From DATBGO01 sp963695645 (GTDB taxonomy: Bacteria; Actinomycetota; Actinomycetes; Streptosporangiales; Streptosporangiaceae), in the NCBI GenBank assembly GCA_963695645.1, contig CAVOHC010000005.1, positions 62,001 through 126,000 on the forward strand: a DNA stretch of 64,000 nucleotides, written 5' to 3'. A model generated the notes under the pieces. It saw only the letters and a program-made list of their open reading frames with translations. It was not told where the DNA came from and did not search any database. The position numbers were made by a program, and so were the translations under genes. Below are positions 40,242 to 48,989 of the stretch, piece after piece. Within the stretch, counting starts at the first letter, position 1. Every line of letters begins with the position of its first letter.

Positions 40242-41698
40242 GGCGGCTTCCGGTCAAGCGGCTGGCCGCCGCAGCGGTCGCCGGAGGCACCATTACGGCC
40301 GTGCTCCTGGTGCGGCGCCGGATCGGGCGGCTGCGATTTGACCGTGGCCTGGCGGCGCTCCAGCTCGCCGGGCGCGGCGCGGCGCGCTACGCGGGCAGCG
40401 CGCCCCGGCTGTTCGCGGCCGCCGGGCAGCACCGGGAACAGCTGCGCAACGATCTCGCCCTAGAGACCGCCGAAGACGTAGCCAACACGCTGGGGGCGAT
40501 GAAGGGCGTGCTGATGAAGCTCGGCCAGATGGCCAGCTACATCGACGACGGATTGTCGCCGGGTGTCCGTCGCACGATGAGCCGCCTGCAGGACAGTGTC
40601 CCGCCGATGAGCGCTGAGCTTGCGGCGCAGGTAGTAACGGAGGAGCTTGGCCTGCCGCCAGAGCGGGCCTTCGCCCGCTGGGACCCGGAGCCGATCGCGG
40701 CCGCTTCGATCGGCCAGGTGCACCGCGCGATCACGCTGGATGGCCGCGCCGTCGCGGTGAAGGTGCAGTACCCGGGGATCGCCGAGACCATGGCGGCTGA
40801 CCTCCGCAATGTCGCGCTGCTGCGCCGGATGCTGCGCGTCACCGCGCCCAGCCAGGATGTCGACGGGCTGATCGCCGAGCTCAGGGACCGGGTCCTCGAA
40901 GAACTCGACTACTGCAGGGAAGCCGACAACCAGCGCCTGCTGGCGGCCTACTACGAGGGTCATCCGACGATTCGCATTCCCGCGATCATCGGCGAGCTGT
41001 CGGCGCGGCGGGTGGTGACCAGCGAACTGGTCGACGGGGCCCGCTTCGCCGAGCTTGCCAGCTGGTCACAGGAGGAACGGGATCTGGCCGCCGAGACGAT
41101 CTACCGGTTCGTCTTCAGGAGCCTGTACGACGTGCACGCTTTCAACGGCGATCCGCACCCTGGCAACTACCTGTTCCACGGCGGCGGGAAGGTCACCTTC
41201 CTCGACTTCGGCCTGGTCAAGCACTTCACTTCGGCCGAGCTGCAGCCTCTCATGCAGATGGCCCGCCAGCTGTGCGTCCGCAATGACCCCGAGGAGTTCC
41301 GCCGGAACATGGAGCTGGCCGGCTTCCTGCGCCCCGAAGCACCGCTGAGCACCGAGACGGTCGTCGAGCACATGGCGGTGTTCTACGACACGATCCGCGA
41401 GCCCGGTCCGCTGACCATTACCGGCGACTACGCGTCCGCGGTCGTGCGCCGGTTCTTCGACATCCGCAGCCCGGTGGCCGGGTATGTGAGCATCCCACGG
41501 TCGTATGTCATCCTCCAGCGCATCAACCTGGGCCTGTTCGCCGTGCTCGGCCAGCTGTCCGCCACCGCCAACTGGCGCGCCATCGCCGAGGAGATCTGGC
41601 CGTTCGTCCAGGGCCCGGCGTCCACCCCGATCGGCGAGGCCGAAGCCGCCTGGCGCGAACGGCGCGCGTTGACACAAGGCACTCGGCCTGAGCGGTAG
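40238..41698 (+). CDS. ABC1/UbiB-family atypical kinase
   Basis: A 486-residue ABC1 (AarF/UbiB/Coq8) protein. VLMKLGQMASYIDDGLSPGV holds the KxGQ motif, AAASIGQVHRAITLDGRAVA the Ala-rich loop (AAAS) that replaces the Gly-rich loop, VAVKVQYPGIAE the Lys, ELDYCREADNQ the Glu, and FNGDPHPGNYLFH and VTFLDFGLVKHF the catalytic and metal-binding parts. A possible N-terminal membrane helix (RLAAAAVAGGTITAVLLV) follows a basic start. In other organisms such kinases support quinone or isoprenoid metabolism. The start GTG overlaps the MpaB stop, which suggests a joint role with that oxygenase. Confidence 0.92.
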   Translation: MRRLPVKRLAAAAVAGGTITAVLLVRRRIGRLRFDRGLAALQLAGRGAARYAGSAPRLFAAAGQHREQLRNDLALETAEDVANTLGAMKGVLMKLGQMASYIDDGLSPGVRRTMSRLQDSVPPMSAELAAQVVTEELGLPPERAFARWDPEPIAAASIGQVHRAITLDGRAVAVKVQYPGIAETMAADLRNVALLRRMLRVTAPSQDVDGLIAELRDRVLEELDYCREADNQRLLAAYYEGHPTIRIPAIIGELSARRVVTSELVDGARFAELASWSQEERDLAAETIYRFVFRSLYDVHAFNGDPHPGNYLFHGGGKVTFLDFGLVKHFTSAELQPLMQMARQLCVRNDPEEFRRNMELAGFLRPEAPLSTETVVEHMAVFYDTIREPGPLTITGDYASAVVRRFFDIRSPVAGYVSIPRSYVILQRINLGLFAVLGQLSATANWRAIAEEIWPFVQGPASTPIGEAEAAWRERRALTQGTRPER

Positions 41699-41799
41699 CA
41701 GCACTACGGCCGTCGGCCTCGTTCCATCCATTTTGAACTTGGCCATGGTGATCCCGGCACAGCTGCCCACGGGACTGCCCGGTAGGGGGCATACTGGAG

Positions 41800-42030
41800 A
41801 TGATGAAACCGGCCCGCGCCGCAACCCGGCGTTACCTGCCAGGAAGTCCCTTCAACACACCCGCCGTAGTGCGGCCAGTCAAGCAGTTCGCGCTGCACGA
41901 CCAGGTGACGCACGACAGTTACGGCCTGGGCGTGGTCATCGGTGTCGAGGATGACACCGCCGTGCTCGTCGATTTCGGCTCTCAGCAGGAGCGGATCCCG
42001 GCACCGTACCCGAAGATGACCAAGCTCTGA
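41800..42030 (+). CDS. Conserved small protein, CarD/Tudor-like barrel
   Basis: A 76-residue protein widespread in actinobacteria. VRPVKQFALHDQVTHDSYGL, GVVIGVEDDTAVLVDFGSQQ and ERIPAPYPKMTKL make a small beta-barrel with H-x-x-YGxGxVxxVExxxxxV-FG pattern, as in CarD/TRCF interaction and UvrD C-terminal tudor-like domains. It may bind RNA polymerase or nucleic acid; no experiment-based role known to me. ATG at 41800 or 41803, with GGAG upstream (ACTGGAGATG). It is alone, 400 bases before the DEAD-box gene. Confidence 0.72.
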   Translation: MMKPARAATRRYLPGSPFNTPAVVRPVKQFALHDQVTHDSYGLGVVIGVEDDTAVLVDFGSQQERIPAPYPKMTKL

Positions 42031-42425
42031 ACAGTTGCGGCAGGCCGTCCGGCCGCGGCCGCATCGCCCGAGAGTACACGGCTGCCCGGTACGCCAGTGC
42101 CGGGCAGGCTGGGTACGGCGACCGGCGCGCCAGGCTGGCCGCCCGCGGCAAGTCGCCCGGCTGCGCCGGGGGTGCCGCTGGCCGGGTAGTACCGGCCGCA
42201 CCGCAGTACCGGCCGCACCGCAGTACCGGCGGCACTGATAATCTTCACCGGTAGCACTGATAGTCTTCGTAACGCACGGCAGCGTTCGCAGCTGCCAACT
42301 CCCGCGGGCGAGAAGCCCGCGCGGTCGCTTGTGTGAGCAGTCCGCTTCTCGGTGAGCCCCAGTTTGCCGCTGTCGTCGACGTCTCCAGCATGACGCGGCC
42401 CCTGAACCACAGATGGAGCTCATCC
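42031..42425 (+). promoter_or_regulatory. Repeat-rich leader of the DEAD-box helicase gene
   Basis: A 395-base region. A 17-bp unit TACCGGCCGCACCGCAG is present at 42190-42206 and 42207-42223 plus a partial third copy; then GCACTGATAATCTTC (42232-42246) and GCACTGATAGTCTTC (42254-42268) repeat 22 bases apart and are the most AT-rich part, a likely promoter. Further down CGCGGGC (42303-42309) and GCCCGCG (42315-42321) form a 7-bp hairpin with loop GAGAA, followed by about 100 bases to the start. A long structured 5' leader is common for cold-inducible RNA helicases. Confidence 0.5.
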
Positions 42426-44021
42426 ATGCCCCAGTATTCCGGCCGCCGCCGCGCGCCTTCGCACCGGCACCGCGGCCCGGCCCGCACGCCGGGCCGGGTC
42501 TCCGCGCCGCGCAAGGACCCGCGCGAAGATCAGCGTTCCGATCTGGACCGCGCGCTGACCGCCGCAGCTGCCGCGCCAGCGCCGGCCGCCACCTCTTTCC
42601 GCGAGCTTGGCCTGCCCGCCAGGCTCACCGACGCGCTGACCGCCGGCGGAATGGTCGCCCCATTCGCCATTCAGGCCAGCGCCATACCGGACGCGCTGGC
42701 GGGCCGGGACATCCTCGGCCGCGCGCAGACCGGGTCGGGCAAGACGCTCGCCTTCGGCCTGCCGATGCTGGCCAGGCTGGCCGCCGCAGCGGGGCCCCGG
42801 CGCCAGATGGCACCCCGCGGACTCGTGCTGGTCCCGACCAGAGAACTCGCGGTGCAGGTCGCAGGGGCTCTGGCGCCCCTCGGCCAGCGGCTCGGAGTGA
42901 GCGTCATGACGGTATATGGCGGCGTCGCGATCAGCCGGCAGATCGACCGGCTACGCCGCGGTATTGACATCGTCGTCGCCACCCCTGGCCGCCTGATCGA
43001 CCTGATCGACCGGACCGCCTGCACGCTCGGCGACATTGAGATCACCGTCATCGATGAGGCCGACCACATGGCTGACCTCGGCTTCCTGCCAGCTGTGACG
43101 CGCATTCTCGACGCCACCCCGGCCGGCGGCCAGCGGATGCTGTTCTCCGCGACGCTGGACCGCGGCGTCGACCGGCTGGTGACCGGCTACCTGAGCGACC
43201 CCGCACTGCACGCCGTCGCCTCCGACATCGTGCCCAATGACGTGGACCACCAGGTCTTCGTGCTGCCCGCGCAGGACAAGGTGACCATTGCCGCGGAGAT
43301 CGGCCGCCGGCCCGGCCGGACCCTGTTCTTCGTCCGCACTAAGCACGGCGCGGACCGGCTCGCCAAGCAGCTGACCCGGGCGGGCGTCGACGCGGCAGCC
43401 ATCCACGGCAACCTGAACCAGAACCAGCGTCAGCGCGCGCTCACCGCGTTCACGGCGGGGCATCCTCGCGTCCTTGTCGCGACCGATGTGGCCGCCCGCG
43501 GCATCCACGTCGACGACATCGGGCTTGTCGTGCATTTCGATCCGCCCAACGACCACAAGGACTACCTGCACCGCTCGGGCCGCACCGCTCGCGCGGGCGC
43601 AAGCGGTACCGTCGTGGCCCTCGTCGAGCCTGCCCAGGTCCGTGAAGTCGGACGGCTGCACCAGGCGGCCGGCGTCACCCCCACCAGCCACCAGGTCCAG
43701 CCGGGCCACGATGCTGTCCGGGATGTCGCGAGTTCAGGCACTCCCATTCCGGCCGCGGCAAGCCGGCCGCCGCAGGCACCCGGCGCAGGCACCCGTCCGG
43801 CTGCCCGGCGCCCCGGGGGCCGTGGCCCCGACGGCGGCGCAGACGGCGGGCGCCCGCGCCGCTCAGCCAACGGCCAGAGCACCAGTCAGCTGCGGCACGG
43901 AGATCTTGGCCAAGGCGGCAAGGGCAAGCAGGTGCGACACGACGAACTCAGCCCGGGCGGCCGGCGGCGCGGGCCGCGCCCGGCCGGAACCCGCCGCGGC
44001 GCGGCAGCCGCCGCCAGCTAG
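42426..44021 (+). CDS. DEAD-box RNA helicase
   Basis: A 531-residue ATP-dependent RNA helicase. All core motifs are intact: Q motif (SFRELGLP to PFAIQ), motif I AQTGSGKT at about 99-106, Ia PTRELA, GG, Ib TPGR, II DEAD in VIDEADHMADLGFLP, III SAT, IV FFVRTKH, V ATDVAARGIHVDD, VI HRSGRTARAG. The N-terminus (1-50) and C-terminus (from about 440) are Arg/Gly/Pro-rich, basic and disordered, likely RNA-binding. Start at ATG 42426 because GGAG (42415-42418) lies 7 bases upstream; an in-frame GTG at 42333 is less likely. It probably works in ribosome assembly or RNA decay, perhaps in the cold, given the structured leader. Confidence 0.92.
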   Translation: MPQYSGRRRAPSHRHRGPARTPGRVSAPRKDPREDQRSDLDRALTAAAAAPAPAATSFRELGLPARLTDALTAGGMVAPFAIQASAIPDALAGRDILGRAQTGSGKTLAFGLPMLARLAAAAGPRRQMAPRGLVLVPTRELAVQVAGALAPLGQRLGVSVMTVYGGVAISRQIDRLRRGIDIVVATPGRLIDLIDRTACTLGDIEITVIDEADHMADLGFLPAVTRILDATPAGGQRMLFSATLDRGVDRLVTGYLSDPALHAVASDIVPNDVDHQVFVLPAQDKVTIAAEIGRRPGRTLFFVRTKHGADRLAKQLTRAGVDAAAIHGNLNQNQRQRALTAFTAGHPRVLVATDVAARGIHVDDIGLVVHFDPPNDHKDYLHRSGRTARAGASGTVVALVEPAQVREVGRLHQAAGVTPTSHQVQPGHDAVRDVASSGTPIPAAASRPPQAPGAGTRPAARRPGGRGPDGGADGGRPRRSANGQSTSQLRHGDLGQGGKGKQVRHDELSPGGRRRGPRPAGTRRGAAAAAS

Positions 44022-44026
44022 CCGCG

Positions 44027-44809
44027 TCACGTCCTGGCGTCCACCGTGTCGAGGAACGTGACGATCGTCTCCGCGACCGTGCCGGCGGCTCGCCGGGGCA
44101 GGTGGTGGCCAGGGCCGTCGATCAGCTGCAGGCCTGCGTCGGGCAGTGCTTCGGCAAGCCGCCGGGCAGTCTCAGCGGGAACCAGCGTGTCCTGCGGATC
44201 GGCGAGCAGCAGCACCGGGGCCTTGACCGACGGCAACACCGCGATCAGCTCGTCGAGTTCACCCACCAGAGCCCGCTGCTCGGCGAGAAAGGTCCGCCAC
44301 AGCGGCCCGTTATCGCTGCTCGCGTTTCCCCAGATATGCCAGTTGACATGCTCGTCCGGGCCGAGCGGGTGACCGCGGAGCCGCGCGATCCTGGCCAGCC
44401 TCGCGCGGGCGATCCACGGCGTCAGCCGCCACGCGACCAGCGCGCACACCGGCCCCGCTGCCGGGGCAGCGAGCAGCCTGTCCCAGCCGCTAACACAGCC
44501 AGGGCCGATGCTCGCCAGCAGGACCAGCGCCTCGACCCGCTCCGGCGCGAGGCTAGCGGCCGACAGCGCCACCCCGCCGCCATAGGAGTGCCCGACCAGC
44601 ACCGCCTGGCCGATCCCGCGCGAGTCCAGCTCGTCAAGCACGGCGCGCGCGTTGGCGGCGAACCCGGCGGCGGCCAGGCGGCTGGAACCGTATCCGGGCC
44701 GGTCCGCCGCGATGGCGGGCATCCGGGCCGGGAGCCTGGCCAGCACCTGCTGCCAGTCCGCGCCTGAACCGGGCTGCCCGTGCAGGAACACCAGCTGATG
44801 GGAGCGCAC
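44027..44809 (-). CDS. Alpha/beta hydrolase
   Basis: A 260-residue hydrolase. LVFLHGQPGSGADWQQVLAR gives the oxyanion HG, AIAADRPGYGSSRL the strand-4 loop, VLVGHSYGGGVALSAASLAP the Ser nucleophile, VLLLADPQDTLVPAETARRL the acid, and IDGPGHHLPRRAAG the His. A lid domain is present (residues 120-190, WRLTPWIARARLARIARL and a Trp-rich WHIWGN). No substrate can be assigned. Start GTG 44807-44809. Convergent with the helicase gene, with 5 bases between the two stops. Confidence 0.88.
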   Translation of the reverse strand: MRSHQLVFLHGQPGSGADWQQVLARLPARMPAIAADRPGYGSSRLAAAGFAANARAVLDELDSRGIGQAVLVGHSYGGGVALSAASLAPERVEALVLLASIGPGCVSGWDRLLAAPAAGPVCALVAWRLTPWIARARLARIARLRGHPLGPDEHVNWHIWGNASSDNGPLWRTFLAEQRALVGELDELIAVLPSVKAPVLLLADPQDTLVPAETARRLAEALPDAGLQLIDGPGHHLPRRAAGTVAETIVTFLDTVDART

Positions 44810-44977
44810 GCGCCCAGGCTATTGCGGCCTTCGCAGCAACCGCGCCGCTGTAGCAGCCGCGCCGCAGCGGCGCCGCAGCAGCCCCGCTCGGCAGGAATCC
44901 GCCAGGCAGCCAGCGCCCCGCTGGCCGCCGGCTGCCTGGCTACTGCCTGTTGCCTGGCTACCGCTGGTTGCCTGGCG

Positions 44978-46183
44978 CTACCAGCCGACCGGTCTCGGAT
45001 CGTCGCTCAGCGCGATCAGATCCTGCACGGTCGCCGCGTCCTCAGCGGAGGACCCTGGGCCGGTTCCTGCCCGCTCGGCCGGCAGGACGCGCGGCTCGGC
45101 GATCTCGGCGAGCGTCTGCAGGTAAGCGGCTTCATAACCGGCGGCCATGAGGTCGGTGGTGAAGTTGGCCTCGACGTGCTTGCGGCAGATGCCTGGGTCA
45201 AGACGCCGGGCCGCGCTGATGGCAGCGGGCAGCTCCTCGGGACGGTCGACGATGACGCCGGTCTGCCCGGGCACGATGAGCTCAGGCACGGCGCCGCGGC
45301 GCAGCGCGACCACGGGAGTACCGCAGGCCATGGCCTCGATGACGACCAGGCCGAATGGCTCCTCCCAGCGGATCGGGAAGAGCAGGCAGGCGGCCCGGGA
45401 CAGCAGATCCCGCTTCGCGGCCGCGTCGGCGACCCCGAAAAGGGTGGTGTCCGGGCCGAGCCTTGGCTCGATCTCCCGCGCGAAGTAGGCGAGCTCGGGC
45501 GGTTCTGTGCACTTGCCCGCCAGCACGATCGGCAGGCCGGCGGCGCGGGCCGCTTCGATGGCGAGGTGCGGTGCCTTGTCCGGGCAGAACCGGCCGAGAA
45601 AAAACGCGAAATCGTCCTTATCGGTCCGGAACGGGAATGTATCCGCGCGGATCGCATTGTGCACCGTCGCCGCCCATGGCAGCTTCGGTGCCGTGGCGCG
45701 CTGGGCATCTGAGATGGCGACGAACCGGACAGTCTGGCCGAGCGCCTGATAATAGTCGCCCGGGTCACCGGACGCCGGACCGTGGACCGTCACGACGGTC
45801 GGGGTCTGCCGCCGGCGGGCAAGCAGCGGTCCGGCCAGCGTGTGGTCGTGCACCACATCGACATCGAGCCCCTCGAGCAGCCGTGCGACCTGAGCCGCGT
45901 GCATGACTTCGGGCAGCGGCTCGCCGAGCCGGTCCGCCGGACCGACGTCGTAGCTGGCGAGAAATCGCTGCGCACGGGTTCCGTGCTGGCCCGCGCCGAC
46001 CAAGGTCACCTGATGACCCCGGCCCACTAGCGCGTCGACCAGGTCGGCCACTACCGCCTCGACACCGCCGTATGCCATCGGCGGGACGTCGAAGTAGGGA
46101 GGGGCGATCATCGCTATATGCAGCCGCTGGGGGGTGGCGGCCACCTCTGGCGTTCGGAAGAGCGTCGAGGTTGGCACGCTCAC
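44978..46183 (-). CDS. Family 4 glycosyltransferase
   Basis: A 401-residue GT-B glycosyltransferase. IAMIAPPYFDVPPMAYGGVE is the acceptor-side N-terminal loop with the Gly-Gly pair; DVDVVHDHTLAGPLLA and VVTVHGPASG follow. The C-terminal half shows FAFFLGRFCPDKAPHLAIEA (donor-domain start), IVLAGKCTEPPEL, and the E-x7-E motif in EEPFGLVVIEAMACGTPVVA. The start is GTG 46181-46183, with AAGGAGG seven bases upstream, which overrides a longer open frame. It is near a glycogen-debranching-type enzyme on the same strand (396 bases apart); a role in glycogen, trehalose or envelope glycans is possible. Confidence 0.9.
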   Translation of the reverse strand: MSVPTSTLFRTPEVAATPQRLHIAMIAPPYFDVPPMAYGGVEAVVADLVDALVGRGHQVTLVGAGQHGTRAQRFLASYDVGPADRLGEPLPEVMHAAQVARLLEGLDVDVVHDHTLAGPLLARRRQTPTVVTVHGPASGDPGDYYQALGQTVRFVAISDAQRATAPKLPWAATVHNAIRADTFPFRTDKDDFAFFLGRFCPDKAPHLAIEAARAAGLPIVLAGKCTEPPELAYFAREIEPRLGPDTTLFGVADAAAKRDLLSRAACLLFPIRWEEPFGLVVIEAMACGTPVVALRRGAVPELIVPGQTGVIVDRPEELPAAISAARRLDPGICRKHVEANFTTDLMAAGYEAAYLQTLAEIAEPRVLPAERAGTGPGSSAEDAATVQDLIALSDDPRPVGW

Positions 46184-46579
46184 TAGATGCCTCCTTATCG
46201 GTGTCGATGGCGATGCGGCTGCTGGCATCCGGTTCGCTCGGCCGGGCGGGCGCCAGTTATCCACAGGCACCCGCGGGGCTTCGCGCCCGCCGTCAAGCCC
46301 GGCGACACGGTCTGAGCGGGCAGGCACCCGGTTTCCACCGGACAGCGTGCGCCTCCTCGCCGGCCAGACTGGCCACCCGCCGGACCCGGTCGATATCGCG
46401 ACGGGAATGACGGAACCCGCCGCCTTCCGGGCCGGACGAAGTAACCGCATCGCTCTCGTCCAGGCCGCGCATATTCGCCTGTCACGCCGCGATCATTCCC
46501 GCGAATTACCCGACCGAATACAGCAGGACGTCCTGTTCCTCTGCCGGAAACGGAAATACGCCCGAAAGTTAAAGAGAAA
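46184..46579. other. Intergenic region between debranching enzyme and glycosyltransferase genes
   Basis: No gene. It includes a 12-bp palindrome CAGGACGTCCTG at 46524-46535 and an AT-richer stretch at 46540-46600 (GGAAATACGCCCGAAAGTTA) that probably separates the two transcription units. The palindrome could be an operator for the glycosyltransferase gene. Confidence 0.4.
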
Positions 46580-48763
46580 CTACATCTGTGTCAATATGTT
46601 GGTGGCCTTCTTGGTCAGGTGCGGCGGAGTGCCCGCGGTCAGCGGCCGCCGCGGCTTGCGGATCAGCTCGATGCCGCGGGGCAGCCCGCCGAGGTTCCAG
46701 GCTCCCTCTCGCGCGTCCAGGGTGAGAGCGGCGCCGGCCAGGTGCAGCCGCGCGATCCGTAGCGGCAGGTAGCGTTCCGGGACGGCCGGCGCGCACCACA
46801 CCCGGCCGAACGGGATCCATGGGTCGAAACGCAGCAAGGTGCGCAGCAGGTACAGCGGGGCCGCGGCGGCCCAGGCCTGCGGTGAGCAGGCCGTCGGATA
46901 GGGCACCGGCTCGCCGAACTCGGTGCGGTCGAAACCGCAAAACAGCTCGGGCAGCCGGCCGCCAAAGCTCTCGCCGGCGTCGAAGACGGCCATAGCGACC
47001 TGCTGGGCGGCGTCCACGGCGCCGTACCGCATCAGGCCGGCCGCGAGGATGGCGTTGTCGTGCGGCCAGACCGAGCCATTGTGGTAGCTCATCGGGTTGT
47101 AACGGCTCATCGTCTCGGCGAGCGTGCGCACCCCGAACCCGGTGAACATGTCCGGCCCGAGCAGCCGGCCGACGACGGCAGCGGCCTTGTCCTCGTCGAC
47201 CACCCCGGTCCACAGGCAGTGCCCCATGTTCGACGCGAGAGCGTCAACAGGCCGCTTGTCCCGGTCCAGCGCGAGCGCGTAATACCCGCGATCGGGCAGC
47301 CAGAACGCGTCGTTGAAGCGGCGCTTGAGTGCCGCGGCCGCCTCGGTCCAGTGCCCGGCCACGTCCTCCTCCCCGGCCTCCCTGGCGAAGTGCGCCCTGG
47401 CCACATATGCGGCATAGACGTAGCCCTGCACCTCAGCCAGCGCGATGGGCGGCTCGGCGAGGGCACCGCCGGCGAAGCTGATCGCGTCGAAAGAGTCCTT
47501 CCAGCCCTGGTTGGCCAGGCCGCGGTCGGTGGCCCGCTGATACTCGACGAACCCGTCGCCGTCGGAATCGCCAAACTGCTCGATCCAGGCCAGCGCCCGG
47601 TCAGCGTGCGGCAGCAACGCATCAACCTCGCCGCGGGCCAGCCCCCAGCGCCGCAGCTCGCCGAGCAGCATGACGAACAGCGGCGTGGCATCGCTGCTGC
47701 CGTAATAGACGTCCCGGCCGCCGAGGGCATATCCGCCGTCCAGCCCGGAGCGCACCTCGTGCAGGATCCGGCCGGGCTCCTCCTCGCTCAGCGGATCGAC
47801 TTTGCTGCCTTGCAGCCGGGCCAGGGTGTGCAAGGTGCCCAGCGCCAGGCTCGGGTCGAGCGGCAGCAGCATCCAGCTGGTGAGCAGCGCGTCACGGCCG
47901 AAAAGCGTCATGAACCACGGCGCGCCCGCCGCGACCACGCTACGGTCCGGCCGGTCCCCGTCGAAGATCCGCAGCGCCCCGAGGTCCTCGGCACTGACGG
48001 CGAGCATCGCGTTGAGCCGCGCATCCGGCGTGCTGACGGCCGGAGTCGCCTGCCGCCACTCCGCCAGGCGGGCGGCCGGACCGCTCGCCTCGACCGGCTG
48101 CCCGGGCCGGTACCTGGGCGGCACGTCGACTCCGTCGAGCGCGGGAAGCACCTGCACGGTGGCCGTCCACTCACTGCGGGGCGGCAGGACCGGGCGCCAG
48201 ATCAGCTGCTGGCTGGTCACGGTGGGACCGGCGGTACCTGCCACGGTGACCGCACGTGACTCGGTGCCCTGCCGGTAGATCAGCCGCAGCGCGCCATTGT
48301 CGGTGACCCGCTCGGTCGCCTCGCGGACGCGGACCCGGTCCTCCTTGACCTCGAAAAGGCCAGCGAAATCAGCTTCGACGGTCAGGCTGAGGATCACCCC
48401 GGCGTTCTCCCCGCCAAGGTTGCGCAGCGTGATCTCCTCCATCATGCCGTTGCCCACGTAGCGGCGCCGGACGACGAGAAGCGTGCTGTCGGCGGCACCG
48501 GACCGGGGCGGGCGCCGGGCGATGAAGATGCCGGTATAGCGATTCGGGCAATTCACGGTAAGGGGGTCGAGCCGCTCGCCGTCGATCTCCACCTCAAACC
48601 GGCTCAGGAACCTGGTATCCCGGAAGAACAGCCCCCGTTCCGCCCCCGGGCCGATGTCACCGCCGGTGTCGCAGATGCAGAACGTGACGCCTTCGACCAG
48701 CGTCATCGTCCCGTCGGCGGCCCGCGAGTGCGGACTGCCGCTATACGCCCAGCCTTCGGTCAC
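46580..48763 (-). CDS. Amylo-alpha-1,6-glucosidase-like (glycogen debranching) enzyme
   Basis: A 727-residue protein with an N-terminal GDE_N-type beta domain (GLFFRDTRFLSRFEVEIDGE to about 270) and a C-terminal (alpha/alpha)6 barrel of the GH133/GH15-like kind. FMTLFGRDALLTSWMLLPLD contains the GRD loop with a likely catalytic acid; GYALGGRDVYYGSSDATPLF, DGFVEYQRATDRGLANQGWK and MSYHNGSVWPHDNAILAAGL are the conserved barrel loops. Bacterial members act on glycogen branches or on other glucosides. Start GTG at 48761-48763 with GGAGG upstream. It is the first gene before the GT4 gene on the minus strand. Confidence 0.88.
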   Translation of the reverse strand: MTEGWAYSGSPHSRAADGTMTLVEGVTFCICDTGGDIGPGAERGLFFRDTRFLSRFEVEIDGERLDPLTVNCPNRYTGIFIARRPPRSGAADSTLLVVRRRYVGNGMMEEITLRNLGGENAGVILSLTVEADFAGLFEVKEDRVRVREATERVTDNGALRLIYRQGTESRAVTVAGTAGPTVTSQQLIWRPVLPPRSEWTATVQVLPALDGVDVPPRYRPGQPVEASGPAARLAEWRQATPAVSTPDARLNAMLAVSAEDLGALRIFDGDRPDRSVVAAGAPWFMTLFGRDALLTSWMLLPLDPSLALGTLHTLARLQGSKVDPLSEEEPGRILHEVRSGLDGGYALGGRDVYYGSSDATPLFVMLLGELRRWGLARGEVDALLPHADRALAWIEQFGDSDGDGFVEYQRATDRGLANQGWKDSFDAISFAGGALAEPPIALAEVQGYVYAAYVARAHFAREAGEEDVAGHWTEAAAALKRRFNDAFWLPDRGYYALALDRDKRPVDALASNMGHCLWTGVVDEDKAAAVVGRLLGPDMFTGFGVRTLAETMSRYNPMSYHNGSVWPHDNAILAAGLMRYGAVDAAQQVAMAVFDAGESFGGRLPELFCGFDRTEFGEPVPYPTACSPQAWAAAAPLYLLRTLLRFDPWIPFGRVWCAPAVPERYLPLRIARLHLAGAALTLDAREGAWNLGGLPRGIELIRKPRRPLTAGTPPHLTKKATNILTQM

Positions 48764-48989
48764 GCTGCCCCGGCCTCCTATGTCAAAGTGCCCCCGGCGT
48801 CATTATCGCTGGCTGCGCGCTCCTCGATGGCAGCGGCGCGGCGGCCAGGAGGTCGAGCCTGGCGTGGACCCTGGCGCCAGGGCGCGCTGCCGCCCCTTGC
48901 CGGGCCGGCCGCCCTCGCACCCCGGGCCGACCGGCCACCTGGCATACTCGTGCCCTCGGCTTCAGGTTGATCAAGCAGGGGGAACCATC

